This document shows, in pieces, positions 28,453 to 36,501 of a stretch of DNA of 40,446 nucleotides (position 1 is its first letter; each line of letters opens with the position of its first letter). The DNA is from an uncultured Clostridia bacterium (GTDB lineage Bacteria; Bacillota; Clostridia; Oscillospirales; Oscillospiraceae), in the NCBI GenBank assembly GCA_945873695.1, contig CAMCDX010000004.1, forward strand, positions 1-40,446, written 5' to 3'. The notes beneath the pieces are model-generated. The model had not been told where the DNA came from. It ran no database searches and saw nothing but the letters and a program-made list of their open reading frames with translations. The position numbers and the translations under genes are program-made.

Positions 28453-31059
28453 TTACTGTAATTTCTGCTTCAGCTCGTACAAGAGCGTCATGGCCTCGAT
28501 GGGCGTCAGGGTGTCAGGCTGGCACCGCCGCAAAGCGTCCAGCACCTCTCCCTCCCCGATGGCCTCCAGGGAGACCTGGTCCGCCTCCCGCCGGGGCGCC
28601 GTGTACTGGACGCCGTTCTCGGCCTCCAGTTCCGCCAGCACCGTTTTGGCCCGCTGGACCACCTTGTCCGGCAGGCCCGCCAGCTTGGCCACCTCAATGC
28701 CGTAGCTGCGGTCGGCGCCGCCGGGGAGGATCTTCCGCAGGAAGATGATATCCTCCCCCCGGGCCTTCACGGCGATGTTGTAGTTCACGGTGCCGGGGAG
28801 GGTGTTCTCCAGCTCCGTCAATTCGTGGTAATGGGTAGCGAACAGCGTCTTGGCCCCCAGCAGCTTCTTGTCGGCGCAGTACTCCAGCACCGCCCGGGCA
28901 ATGGACATGCCGTCAAAGGTGCTGGTGCCCCGGCCGATCTCGTCCAGGATCAGCAGGGAGTTCTTGGTCGCCTGGTGAAGGATGTCGGACACCTCCGTCA
29001 TCTCCACCATGAAGGTGGACTGGCCGGCGGAGAGGTCGTCGCTGGCGCCGATGCGGGTGAAGATGCGGTCCACCACGCCGATATGGGCGTGGGCCGCCGG
29101 GACGAAGGAGCCCATCTGGGCCATGAGGACGATCAGCGCCACCTGGCGCATATAGGTGGACTTGCCCGCCATGTTGGGGCCGGTGATAATGGCCACCCGC
29201 TCCTCCTTCTGGCCCATGAAGGTGTCATTGGGGACGAACAGGCTGTCTTTCAGCATCCGCTCCACCACCGGGTGGCGCCCCTCCCTGATCTCGATGACGC
29301 CGGATTCGTCCACGTCGGGGCGGCAGTAGTTGTTCCGCACCGCCACCACGGCAAAGGAGGTGAGGGCGTCGATCTCCGCCACCGCCGCGGCGGTCTTCTG
29401 GATGCGGGCGGCCTGGGCGGAGATCCGCTGGCGCAGCTGGGTGAACAGCTCGTACTCCAGGGCCACCACCCGGTCCGAGGCGGTCAAAATCTCCTGCTCC
29501 AGGTCCTTCAGTTCCTGGGTGATGTACCGCTCGCCGTTCACCAGGGTCTGCTTACGGATGTAGGTGTCCGGCACCTGGTCCTTAAAGGAGTTGGAGACCT
29601 CGATATAGTAGCCGAAGACCTTGTTGTAGCCGATCTTCAGCGTTCGGATGCCGGTGCGCTCCTTTTCCCGGGCCTCGATCTCAGTGATGACGCCCTTGCC
29701 GCCCTTGAGAATATGCCGCAGGCGGTCCACCTCTTCATGGTAGCCGTCCCGGATGAAGCCGCCCTCCCGGACGGAAAACGGCGGCTCGTCGCAGATGGCG
29801 GCGGCAATGTCGGCCCCCAGGTCATCCAAGGTGTCCAGCTCCTCCCGCAGCTCCGTCAGCCGCCGGTCGGAGAAACCGTCCAGTTGGGCCCGGATGTCGG
29901 GCAGCCTTTCGATGGCCCCGCGGAGGGAGGCCATGTCCCGGCCGCCGGCGGTGCCATAGACGATACGGCCGATGAGCCGCTCCATGTCCCCCAGTCCCGT
30001 CATGGCGGCGGCCAGCTCTTCCCGCTGGATGGTGCTGTCCACCAGCGCCGCCACGGCGGAATTGCGCTTGCAGATGGCGGTGACGCTGAGCAGCGGCCGT
30101 TCCAGCCAACTGCGGAGCATCCGGCCGCCCATGGGGGTCCGGGTCTTGTCCAGCACCCACAGGAGGCTCCCCCTTTTCTCCTTGCCCCGGAGGGTCTCCG
30201 TCAGCTCCAGATTCCGCCGGGCCGTCAGGTCCAGCTCCATGAACCGGCCCTGCTCGTAGTAGTCCAGGTCGTTGATGTGGCTCAGGTCCGTCTTCTGGGT
30301 CTCATATAAGTAGTTCAGCAGCCCCCCCAGGGCCATGGCCGCCGCCGGGTTGCCGGCGGGCAGGCGGGAAAAGGCCTCGTCGCCGAACTGGCGGCGGATG
30401 TTCTTCTCCGCCTCGTTCAGCAGAAACCGCCGCTCTCCGCCGTTTTCCACCCGGCAGGAGAATTTCTCCGTCAGGGCGTTCACCAGGGCCTTTTCCGAAT
30501 AGGCCCCGTCGTTTACGATGGCCTCCGCCGGAGAGAAGCGGCCCAGCTCGTTGATGACATGCTCCACCCGCTCCCTGCCGGTGAAGGCGGTCAGGTGGGT
30601 CTTTCCGGTGGAGATGTCGCAGAAGGCCGCGCCGGCGGAGCGGGAATCCAGGTAGATGCCGCAGAGGAAGTTACTGGACTTGTCCTCCAGGCAAGCGGCG
30701 TCAATGACGGTGCCGGGGGTGACCACCCGGATGATGTCCCGCTTCACCAGGCCCTTGGCCGTGGCGGGGTCCTCCATCTGCTCGCAGATGGCCACCTTGT
30801 AGCCCTTGGCGATGAGCCGGGCGATGTAGGCCTCGCTGGCGTGGTAGGGGATGCCGCACATGGGCACCCGCTCCTCCTCCGGCTTTAAGTGCTTGCCGTG
30901 GTCCCGGGAGGTCAGTGTCAGGTCCAGCTCTTTTGACGCCAGTTTGGCATCATCGGCAAACATCTCGTAGAAGTCGCCCAGGCGGAAAAACAGGATGGAA
31001 TCCGGGTTGTCCTTTTTGATCTCCAGGTATTGCTTCATCATGGGGGTCAGCTCCGCCAT
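28453..31059 (-). CDS. mutS: DNA mismatch repair protein MutS
   Basis: 868 aa, full length. MutS recognises mismatches as a clamp-forming dimer. The N-terminal mismatch-binding domain shows FFRLGDFYEMF (the Phe-x-Glu wedge). The ATPase has Walker A GPNMAGKSTYMRQ, the Walker B/signature region LILDEIGRGTSTFDG, and ATHYHEL. The C-terminus is a short helix pair. AAGGAG lies 8 bases before the ATG. miaB-mutS neighbourhood is common in Firmicutes; here an XRE cassette and repeats have come between them. Confidence 0.98.
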   Translation of the reverse strand: MAELTPMMKQYLEIKKDNPDSILFFRLGDFYEMFADDAKLASKELDLTLTSRDHGKHLKPEEERVPMCGIPYHASEAYIARLIAKGYKVAICEQMEDPATAKGLVKRDIIRVVTPGTVIDAACLEDKSSNFLCGIYLDSRSAGAAFCDISTGKTHLTAFTGRERVEHVINELGRFSPAEAIVNDGAYSEKALVNALTEKFSCRVENGGERRFLLNEAEKNIRRQFGDEAFSRLPAGNPAAAMALGGLLNYLYETQKTDLSHINDLDYYEQGRFMELDLTARRNLELTETLRGKEKRGSLLWVLDKTRTPMGGRMLRSWLERPLLSVTAICKRNSAVAALVDSTIQREELAAAMTGLGDMERLIGRIVYGTAGGRDMASLRGAIERLPDIRAQLDGFSDRRLTELREELDTLDDLGADIAAAICDEPPFSVREGGFIRDGYHEEVDRLRHILKGGKGVITEIEAREKERTGIRTLKIGYNKVFGYYIEVSNSFKDQVPDTYIRKQTLVNGERYITQELKDLEQEILTASDRVVALEYELFTQLRQRISAQAARIQKTAAAVAEIDALTSFAVVAVRNNYCRPDVDESGVIEIREGRHPVVERMLKDSLFVPNDTFMGQKEERVAIITGPNMAGKSTYMRQVALIVLMAQMGSFVPAAHAHIGVVDRIFTRIGASDDLSAGQSTFMVEMTEVSDILHQATKNSLLILDEIGRGTSTFDGMSIARAVLEYCADKKLLGAKTLFATHYHELTELENTLPGTVNYNIAVKARGEDIIFLRKILPGGADRSYGIEVAKLAGLPDKVVQRAKTVLAELEAENGVQYTAPRREADQVSLEAIGEGEVLDALRRCQPDTLTPIEAMTLLYELKQKLQ

Positions 31060-31115
31060 GGTCTCAACTCCTTGTTCGGTTTGTCCCCCTCAGAGGGAGG
31101 GTAAGATGCACCCCC

Positions 31116-31146
31116 CCATTTTCTTTGGTCTTGCCAAAGAAAATGG
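31116..31146. repeat. 13-bp-arm hairpin, probable dispersed intergenic repeat
   Basis: CCATTTTCTTTGG and CCAAAGAAAATGG flank the loop TCTTG. Together with the palindrome that follows it has the look of a multi-copy intergenic element. Other genome copies cannot be seen here. Confidence 0.65.
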
Positions 31147-31183
31147 GCCGTGCACGGTCCAAAAGAAAAACGCCGGCGGCCGG

Positions 31184-31207
31184 AATTTTCCCCACTGGGG
31201 GAAAATT
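31184..31207. repeat. 10-bp-arm hairpin
   Basis: AATTTTCCCC and GGGGAAAATT flank ACTG. It lies in the same block as the hairpin at 31116. Confidence 0.6.
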
Positions 31208-31402
31208 TGGCCGAAAACGGGGGCGTGGCAATCGGTGCAGTGGGCATCGGGGGCTTCTACCGGGTACGCCGTTGGCCCTGAGGAACAGAGATGGTACCGT
31301 CCCGCATCCGGTGGCATGGGAGGGGCTTTCGGAGCGGTCATTGAATGGAATTGCCGCTCTTTCCGCTGCCGCTTCCCTGATGTGCCCCCTGACCGCTCCA
31401 TC

Positions 31403-31603
31403 TCACCGTTCCCGGCAGACCAGCTCGTCCAAGGAAATGTCGTAAAAATCCGCAAGAGCGACCAACGTGGACAACACGGGTTCCCGCTCCCCACGTTCAT
31501 ATGTCTGATAGGCACGCCAGCTGATGCCGATTTTCTCCGCAAGCTCTGTCTGCTTCAAGCCAGCCTCTTTTCTCAAGCGGCGCAGGTTCTCAGAAAAAGT
31601 CAT
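31403..31603 (-). CDS. Small XRE-family repressor
   Basis: 66 aa from the ATG at 31603, which follows AGAGGA. It is almost only a helix-turn-helix: LKQTELAEKIGISWRAYQTY, then ERGEREPVLSTLVALADFYD. Proteins of this kind are often phage-type or toxin-antitoxin-type regulators. It is divergent from the gene at 31702, and the 98-bp gap holds promoters and matching inverted repeats, so it likely represses both itself and its neighbour. It is part of a cassette between mutS and miaB. Confidence 0.88.
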   Translation of the reverse strand: MTFSENLRRLRKEAGLKQTELAEKIGISWRAYQTYERGEREPVLSTLVALADFYDISLDELVCRER

Positions 31604-31619
31604 AGTTCCTCTTTTTCTA

Positions 31620-31675
31620 TTGACAGACATTATTATGTCTGTTATGATATAGACTACAAAAGAACACTATCGTGT
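31620..31675. promoter_or_regulatory. Divergent promoter with two related operator sites
   Basis: On the plus strand TTGACA (31620-31625), 17 bp, TATGAT (31643-31648) is a near-perfect promoter for the gene at 31702. Its spacer is filled by the inverted repeat ACAGACAT-TATT-ATGTCTGT (31623-31642). A second related site, ACAC-TATC-GTGT followed by CTG, lies at 31664-31675. A weaker minus-strand promoter for the XRE gene (TTGTAG, 16 bp, CATAAT) overlaps the first repeat. This fits repression of both genes by the XRE protein. Confidence 0.75.
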
Positions 31676-31701
31676 CTGTCAATCTATTTCAGGAGATTTT
31701 T

Positions 31702-31947
31702 ATGGAAGATTATATCGATGTTCTGCTGGAAGCCCTGAGCGGTCAGCGTCTTTCATTCCTGGGGCATGAATACTTTATCCGCCAGGAACAGGAAAGCCTT
31801 GCCTGCCAGGCCCTGTCCCGCACCTTCACCGAAGAACAGAAAACGCTGTTCCTGGCCTACGAGGACGCCCACAACGCCTGTGCCAGCCTCAGCGAAGACG
31901 CCTATGCCCGTCAAGCCTTCCTTCTGGCAAAGGAGATCTACCGTTAG
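31702..31947 (+). CDS. Small protein of unknown function, divergent from an XRE gene
   Basis: 81 aa from the ATG at 31702, which follows AGGAGA. It is not recognised with confidence. It is soluble, helical in appearance and rather acidic, with LSRTFTEEQKTLFLAYEDAH and a final FLLAKEIYR. It faintly recalls short helical DUF6809-type proteins of Clostridia. Its strong promoter is overlapped by a probable operator of the neighbouring XRE repressor. Its last 4 bases overlap the end of the convergent miaB gene, so the cassette fits very tightly at this junction. An antitoxin or toxin role cannot be shown. Confidence 0.75.
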   Translation: MEDYIDVLLEALSGQRLSFLGHEYFIRQEQESLACQALSRTFTEEQKTLFLAYEDAHNACASLSEDAYARQAFLLAKEIYR

Positions 31948-33356
31948 ACCGCCTCGCCGTACAGGGCCCAGGTATTGCTGTCGGTGATCCTCACGTCGAT
32001 GAACTGCCCGATGAGGGCCTTGTCCCCTTTCAGCCGCACCAGGCGGTTGCCCTCGGTCCGGGCGGTCAGGGGGAAGGCCGGGTCGTCGCTCTCGCCGTCC
32101 ACCAGGGCCCGGACGGTCTTGCCAATGTAGGCGGCGTGGAGCTTGGCGGACATGGCGTTCTGGGTCTCCAGCAGCTTGTCGAACCACTTCTGCTTCTCCG
32201 CCCGGGTGGCGGGGTCCGGCATCTCCGCCGCCTTGGTGCCGGGGCGGGGGCTGTAAATAAAGGTGAACAGGGCGTCAAAGCCCACCTCCTCCACCAGGGA
32301 GACGGTGTCCATGGCCTCCTCCTCCGTCTCGCCGGGGAAGCCGATGATGATGTCGCTGGTCAGCACCAGGCCGGGCATGACGCTCTTGGCGTAGTTGATG
32401 AGCTCCAGATACTTCTCCCGGGTATAGCGGCGGTTCATCTCCTTCAGCACCCGGTCGTTGCCGGACTGGACCGGCAGGTGGAGCTGCTTGGCCACATGGG
32501 GACACCGGGCCATGGTGTCGAACAGCTTTTTCGTGGCGTCCTTGGGGTGGCTGGAGATAAAGCGGATCAGGTACTCGCCGGGGATCTTGTCCACGTCCGC
32601 CAGCAGGTCCGCGAAGTCGTAGCCGATACCCAGGTCGTTGCCGTAGGAGTTGACGTTCTGGCCCAGCAGGGTGATGTCCTTGTACCCCGCCTCCACCAGC
32701 TCCCGGACCTCCCGCAGGACGCACTGGGGGTCCCGGCTCCGCTCCCGGCCCCGGACGTAGGGCACGATGCAGTAAGCGCAGAAGTTGTTGCAGCCGTACA
32801 TGATGGACACCCAGGCCTTCACGCCCTTCTCCCGGACCACGGGGATGCCCTCGGCGATGGTGCCGTGCTCGTCGTCCACGGAGAACACCCGCTTGCGGCT
32901 CTCGTAGACCTGCCAGAGAAGCTCCGGGAACTTCCACAGGGCGTGGGGGCCGAACACCAGATTCACCAGGGGGTAGGACTTTTTGATGCGCTCGGACACC
33001 CGGCTCTCCTGGGCCATGCAGCCGCACAGGGCGATGACCATTTCCGGGTTTTCCTTTTTGGCGTGGGTCAGGGCACCCAGGTTGCCGAAGACCCGGTCCT
33101 CGGCGTGCTCCCGGACGGCGCAGGTGTTCAGGATCACCAGGTCCGCCTGGGCGGGCTCCTCCGTGAGGGTGAAGCCGCAGTCTTGCAGCATCCCCATCAG
33201 CTTCTGGCCGTCGGCCACGTTCTGCTGGCAGCCGAAGGTGTCCACGCAGGCCACGGGATGGGCCTGGCGGGCAGTGAACATGGCCCGGATCTTCTCCTCA
33301 AAGTCCCGCTGGCGGGCCAGGTCCGCCTCAGGGACCAGTACTTGCTTGCGTTCCAA
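31944..33356 (-). CDS. miaB: tRNA-2-methylthio-N6-dimethylallyladenosine synthase
   Basis: 470 aa. MiaB is a radical-SAM enzyme that adds a methylthio group to A37 of tRNA after MiaA has acted. The N-terminal cluster-binding domain begins VDTFGCQQNVADGQ. The radical-SAM cluster is in YGCNNFCAYCIVPYVRGRER. A C-terminal TRAM domain follows. The start codon is TTG, 8 bases after GGAGG. The gene has its own promoter. Confidence 0.96.
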   Translation of the reverse strand: MERKQVLVPEADLARQRDFEEKIRAMFTARQAHPVACVDTFGCQQNVADGQKLMGMLQDCGFTLTEEPAQADLVILNTCAVREHAEDRVFGNLGALTHAKKENPEMVIALCGCMAQESRVSERIKKSYPLVNLVFGPHALWKFPELLWQVYESRKRVFSVDDEHGTIAEGIPVVREKGVKAWVSIMYGCNNFCAYCIVPYVRGRERSRDPQCVLREVRELVEAGYKDITLLGQNVNSYGNDLGIGYDFADLLADVDKIPGEYLIRFISSHPKDATKKLFDTMARCPHVAKQLHLPVQSGNDRVLKEMNRRYTREKYLELINYAKSVMPGLVLTSDIIIGFPGETEEEAMDTVSLVEEVGFDALFTFIYSPRPGTKAAEMPDPATRAEKQKWFDKLLETQNAMSAKLHAAYIGKTVRALVDGESDDPAFPLTARTEGNRLVRLKGDKALIGQFIDVRITDSNTWALYGEAV

Positions 33357-33393
33357 TATGATTTCCTCCGTATACAGATACTTTAACTAAAAT

Positions 33394-33422
33394 ATCATAG
33401 CATAAAAGGCGGCAAAGCACAA
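33394..33422 (-). promoter_or_regulatory. Promoter of miaB
   Basis: Minus-strand TTGTGC (33422-33417), 17 bp, TATGAT (33399-33394), about 40 bases before the start codon. Confidence 0.6.
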
Positions 33423-33450
33423 GGCTGAAAACGCCCCTGGGCCGGAGGCA

Positions 33451-33489
33451 AAAAACAACAGGCGGCACAAGGTGCCGCCTGTTGTTTTT
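33451..33489 (-). terminator. Terminator of the HPr-like gene
   Basis: A long stem (33451-33468 with 33472-33489, three-base loop) carries a T-run on the minus strand. It begins within the stop codon of the gene and so is very tightly placed. It can also act on the opposite strand. Confidence 0.85.
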
Positions 33490-33713
33490 CATGAAGCCAT
33501 CTGGGAGACCAGCTTGCCGAAGCTCTTGGGGTCCACGTTGTCCTCGGCCACCACGTAGGTCTTCTTGCCGATGAGGGCGAACAGGCCCAGCAGGGAGCGG
33601 GCGTCCAGCATCAACGCGCCGGAGTTCAGCCAGATCTCATAGGGGGCCTTGCAGGCCAACTCGTTGATCTTCTCAACCTGCTCCTTGTTCTTTATATCGA
33701 TCACTTTTGTCAT
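33489..33713 (-). CDS. HPr-like protein lacking the phosphorylated histidine
   Basis: 74 aa from the ATG at 33713, which has AAGAAGGG just before it; the longer frame from 33803 would cover the promoter. The second half matches the HPr fold: LMLDARSLLGLFAL aligns with the regulatory-serine region of HPr (S40 corresponds to Ser46). The GLHARPA block with the phosphorylated histidine is absent, and the protein contains no histidine at all. It therefore cannot carry phosphate in sugar transport. A regulatory role like that of Crh in bacilli is possible. It has its own promoter and terminator. Confidence 0.78.
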   Translation of the reverse strand: MTKVIDIKNKEQVEKINELACKAPYEIWLNSGALMLDARSLLGLFALIGKKTYVVAEDNVDPKSFGKLVSQMAS

Positions 33714-33771
33714 AAAAGATCCCTTCTTGCTATCGAATGATTTCTTCCGCAACTCCCTTGCGGACGCCCTC

Positions 33772-33800
33772 ATTGTAGCAGTCGAACCCTCCAGCGTCAA
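33772..33800 (-). promoter_or_regulatory. Promoter of the HPr-like gene
   Basis: Minus-strand TTGACG (33800-33795), 17 bp, TACAAT (33777-33772). The leader holds a small hairpin, TCCGCAA...TTGCGGA (33745-33763). Confidence 0.7.
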
Positions 33801-33886
33801 CACTTGTTTTTATCAGTTTTGACGAAGGTAATCGATTAACATTTGTGCAAAACGTCAATTCTTCCTGGAGCCTGCTCAGGAACTTT

Positions 33887-34810
33887 CTAAATCCTGTCCC
33901 GGGTCTCCAGCTTCCGCAGCTGACGCTCAAATTCCTCCGGCAGGGGACATTCCAGCTCCACCATCGCCCCGGTGCGGGGGTGGAGGAACCGCAGGCCCAC
34001 GGCATGGAGACACTGGCCCTGGAGGCCGGGCACCGGCTTTTTTGCGCCGTAGACGGTATCCCCCAGGATGGGGTGACCGATATGGGCCATGTGGACCCGG
34101 ATCTGGTGGGTGCGGCCGGTCTCCAGCCGGCACTCCACGTAGGTGAAGCCCTGGAACCGCTCCAGCACGGCCCAGTGAGTGACGGCGGGGCGGCCGTTCG
34201 CCACCACCGCCATCTTCTTCCGGTCCACGGGATGGCGGCCGATGGGGGCGTCCACGGTGCCGCTGTCCTCCCGGAGGTTTCCCACCACAATGCAGCGGTA
34301 GATGCGGGCCAGGGTGTGGTCCTGGAGCTGGGCGGCCAATCTTTGATGGGCGAAGTCGTTTTTGGCGGCGATGATGAGGCCGGAGGTGTCCCGGTCGATG
34401 CGGTGGACAATGCCGGGACGCAACTCCCCGCCGATGCCGGAGAGGCTGTCGCCGCAGTGGTGGAGCAGGGCGTTGACCAATGTGCCGTCCGGGTGGCCGG
34501 GAGCGGGATGGACCACCATCCCCTTGGGCTTGTTCACCACGATCACGTCCCCGTCCTCGTACACGATGTCCAGAGGGATAGCCTGAGGCGCCACGTCCAC
34601 CGGCTCGGGGTCCGGCAGGGAGACCTCCAGGGTCTCCCACCCGGTGAGCTTGTAGTTTTTCGCCAGGGCCTTCCCGGCACAGGTCACCCGGCCCTCCTCC
34701 AGCAGCCGCGCCGCGGCGGAGCGGGTCAGGTCCTCCAGCTTCGCCGCCAGCCAGGCGTCGATACGCCGGCCGGCGTCCTCGTTATTCGGTTGGAGCGTCA
34801 GCTTCTCCAT
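33887..34810 (-). CDS. RluA-family (RluD-like) 23S rRNA pseudouridine synthase
   Basis: 307 aa from the ATG at 34810. An N-terminal S4 RNA-binding domain (RIDAWLAAKLEDLTRSAAAR) is followed by the catalytic domain with GIVHRIDRDTSGLIIAAK, which contains the catalytic aspartate, and RTHQIRVHMAHIGHPILGD. It makes pseudouridine in ribosomal or other RNA. Its start overlaps the end of lspA by 29 bases, a very common lspA-rluD pairing that implies coupling. A much longer frame upstream is only an lspA shadow. Confidence 0.94.
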   Translation of the reverse strand: MEKLTLQPNNEDAGRRIDAWLAAKLEDLTRSAAARLLEEGRVTCAGKALAKNYKLTGWETLEVSLPDPEPVDVAPQAIPLDIVYEDGDVIVVNKPKGMVVHPAPGHPDGTLVNALLHHCGDSLSGIGGELRPGIVHRIDRDTSGLIIAAKNDFAHQRLAAQLQDHTLARIYRCIVVGNLREDSGTVDAPIGRHPVDRKKMAVVANGRPAVTHWAVLERFQGFTYVECRLETGRTHQIRVHMAHIGHPILGDTVYGAKKPVPGLQGQCLHAVGLRFLHPRTGAMVELECPLPEEFERQLRKLETRDRI

Positions 34811-35282
34811 TGCCCTTGTCCTTTTTGTCGTATTTTTCGTAGAACCACAAATAGTAGATTGCCGCCAGCACCGCGCCGCAGACCACGGCAATGTCCGCCA
34901 CGTTGAACACCGGGTAGGTGATGAACTGGAAATCGAACATATCCACCACGTAGCCCAGCCGGACCCGGTCAATGATGTTGCCCAGGCCGCCGGAGAGGAT
35001 GAGGAAGCAGGCGGCCACCCCCAGGGGGTGCCGGACGATGCGGCGGACCAGCACATACGCCACCGCAATGACGATGACGGAGGTGACGGCCACCAGCAGC
35101 CACCGCATGCCGGAAAAGCTGGACCAGGCGGCGCCGTAGTTGTGAACGGCGCGGAGCTGCATAAAGCCCGGCAGCAGGGGCATAGACTCCCCCAGGGGGA
35201 GGTTCACGGTGATCCAGTGCTTCACCCACTGGTCCAGGGCCAAAATGGCCGCGGCGGCCAGGGCGCCGATCATGTACATCAT
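34782..35282 (-). CDS. lspA: Lipoprotein signal peptidase
   Basis: 166 aa with four membrane segments. It cuts the signal peptide from prolipoproteins after lipid attachment. The two catalytic aspartates are D114 (GYVVDMFDF) and D130 (FNVADIA). NYGAAWSSFSG (usually NxGAAFS) and GGLGNIIDRVRLG are also family blocks. AAGGAG precedes the ATG. It starts 12 bases after the acyltransferase gene. Confidence 0.96.
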   Translation of the reverse strand: MMYMIGALAAAAILALDQWVKHWITVNLPLGESMPLLPGFMQLRAVHNYGAAWSSFSGMRWLLVAVTSVIVIAVAYVLVRRIVRHPLGVAACFLILSGGLGNIIDRVRLGYVVDMFDFQFITYPVFNVADIAVVCGAVLAAIYYLWFYEKYDKKDKGNGEADAPTE

Positions 35283-35294
35283 AGGGTTCTCTCC

Positions 35295-36371
35295 TTATAT
35301 CAGATATCGGTTGACCACGGGGATCTTCCGCAGCACCAGCCACACCAGGAAGCCGGCGCAGAACAGCACTGCCGTCAACGCCGGCACCGCCCAAACAGAT
35401 GGATAAACGCCAGCGGACAGGCCCCGGCTGGTCAGAAAATCCAGGAAAAACAGATGGACCAGATAGACGCAGAAGGACGCCTTGGAAATGGTCTCTACTA
35501 CCGGCCAGCGGTCCTTGTGGGAAAAGGCGCTGACACAGAAGCCATAGATGCCTATCGCCTGGAGGCACACCCCAGGAGCAGTGCCCTGAAGGAATGTCAG
35601 TGCCAGGTCCCCCTTTTTGACCGACAGCACCCAGGTGGCGCCGAAGGTCAGAAGGAAGCCCGCCAGGTACAGCAGTGCGAAGGTCCGGGGGCGGTACCTC
35701 CCCGCCTCCTGCCGCAGGGCGTAGCCCAGCACGCCGTAGCCCACGGCGCCCCAGGTGAGATTGATGGCATACTGGGCCGGGATGCCTCCGATGAGGGACA
35801 GCGGTGGGAACTGCCGCGCCGTCGGCAGCACGCTCCCCAGCACGAACCACACGCCCAGGGCGTAAGCCATCAGGCGCCGGTCCGCCTTTTCCACAAACAG
35901 CCGCGTCAGCGGCAATGCAGCGTAGACCAGCAGGGTCATATGAAGGTAATAGAGATGCGACTTATGCCGGAACAGCAGCAGGTCCACCAAGGCTTGCCGG
36001 ACGGCCGCCGCCTCCAGGATACCGGCGCGGTGCTTCGCCAGCAGCAGGCTCCAGCCGCTGTAAGCCGCCGCCCAGAAAAACAGGGCGATGACGATGCGGG
36101 GGATATACTTCCTCCAGACGCTTCGAATGGTGACGGGCTTTTCCGGCGGCAGCAGCAGCGCGCCGCTGCAAAGGAGGAACAGGGGCACGGCACAGCGAAT
36201 GAGGCTGTTCCAGAACAGGGCCGAGGTCCAGCCAAAGCCTCCCACCTCTCCCGCGAAACCGCCGGAGGCGGAGGTGTGGATCAGGAGGGTGCCGAAGATC
36301 GCAACGGTCTTGGCGGCGTCAACAGGAATATTTCGCCGCAGCGTACCAACAGCATCAGAGGGCAGGACCAT
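35295..36371 (-). CDS. Acyltransferase-3 family membrane protein
   Basis: 358 aa from the ATG at 36371, with AAGAAGGG before it. About ten membrane segments are present. The opening NIPVDAAKTVAIFGTLLIHT matches the first helix of the family, in which the histidine is catalytic. SFCVYLVHLFFLDFL near the C-terminus is the other typical block. Members acetylate or succinylate sugars of the cell surface or secreted molecules. It has its own promoter and leads into lspA and rluD. Confidence 0.87.
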   Translation of the reverse strand: MVLPSDAVGTLRRNIPVDAAKTVAIFGTLLIHTSASGGFAGEVGGFGWTSALFWNSLIRCAVPLFLLCSGALLLPPEKPVTIRSVWRKYIPRIVIALFFWAAAYSGWSLLLAKHRAGILEAAAVRQALVDLLLFRHKSHLYYLHMTLLVYAALPLTRLFVEKADRRLMAYALGVWFVLGSVLPTARQFPPLSLIGGIPAQYAINLTWGAVGYGVLGYALRQEAGRYRPRTFALLYLAGFLLTFGATWVLSVKKGDLALTFLQGTAPGVCLQAIGIYGFCVSAFSHKDRWPVVETISKASFCVYLVHLFFLDFLTSRGLSAGVYPSVWAVPALTAVLFCAGFLVWLVLRKIPVVNRYLI

Positions 36372-36420
36372 CAAATCCCTTCTTTCTTTTCCCTCGGAGC
36401 AGGATTGAATATACCTTTTC

Positions 36421-36449
36421 AGTTTACATGGCTTTCCCGAAAATTGCAA
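36421..36449 (-). promoter_or_regulatory. Promoter of the acyltransferase-lspA-rluD operon
   Basis: Minus-strand TTGCAA (36449-36444), 17 bp, TAAACT (36426-36421), about 50 bases before the start. Confidence 0.5.
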
Positions 36450-36459
36450 CCCATAGCAG

Positions 36460-36487
36460 CAGCCCGGAAGCGGATGCTTCCGGGCTG
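36460..36487 (-). terminator. Hairpin after ileS
   Basis: A perfect 12-bp stem CAGCCCGGAAGC with a 4-base loop, 15 bases past the ileS stop. There is no T-run on the minus strand, so it may act as a weak terminator or RNA end protector. Confidence 0.5.
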
Positions 36488-36501
36488 TTCAGACAGACGT
36501 A

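Larger units (their letters stand above)
31060..31402. other. Non-coding region between the XRE gene and mutS, with repeats
   Basis: 343 bases without a convincing gene. Several inverted repeats are present: a 13-bp-arm hairpin at 31116-31146, the palindrome CCGTGCACGG at 31148-31157, a hairpin at 31184-31207, and distant arms GGAGCGGTCA (31331-31340) and TGACCGCTCC (31390-31399). Open frames on both strands here have no ribosome sites and no recognisable protein. It looks like decayed or repeat-derived sequence. Confidence 0.7.

Noticed and set aside
31292-31299. TGGTACCG, resembling a T-box core
   Set aside because: No stem I, terminator or synthetase gene follows on that strand, unlike the clear T-box at 39527-39812.
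31090-31542. 150-aa minus-strand open frame in the mutS-upstream gap
   Set aside because: No ribosome site, overlaps the XRE gene, runs through hairpins and matches nothing recognisable.
34811-35068. Longer N-terminus for the pseudouridine synthase
   Set aside because: The extension is an lspA shadow; the S4 domain begins normally from the ATG at 34810.
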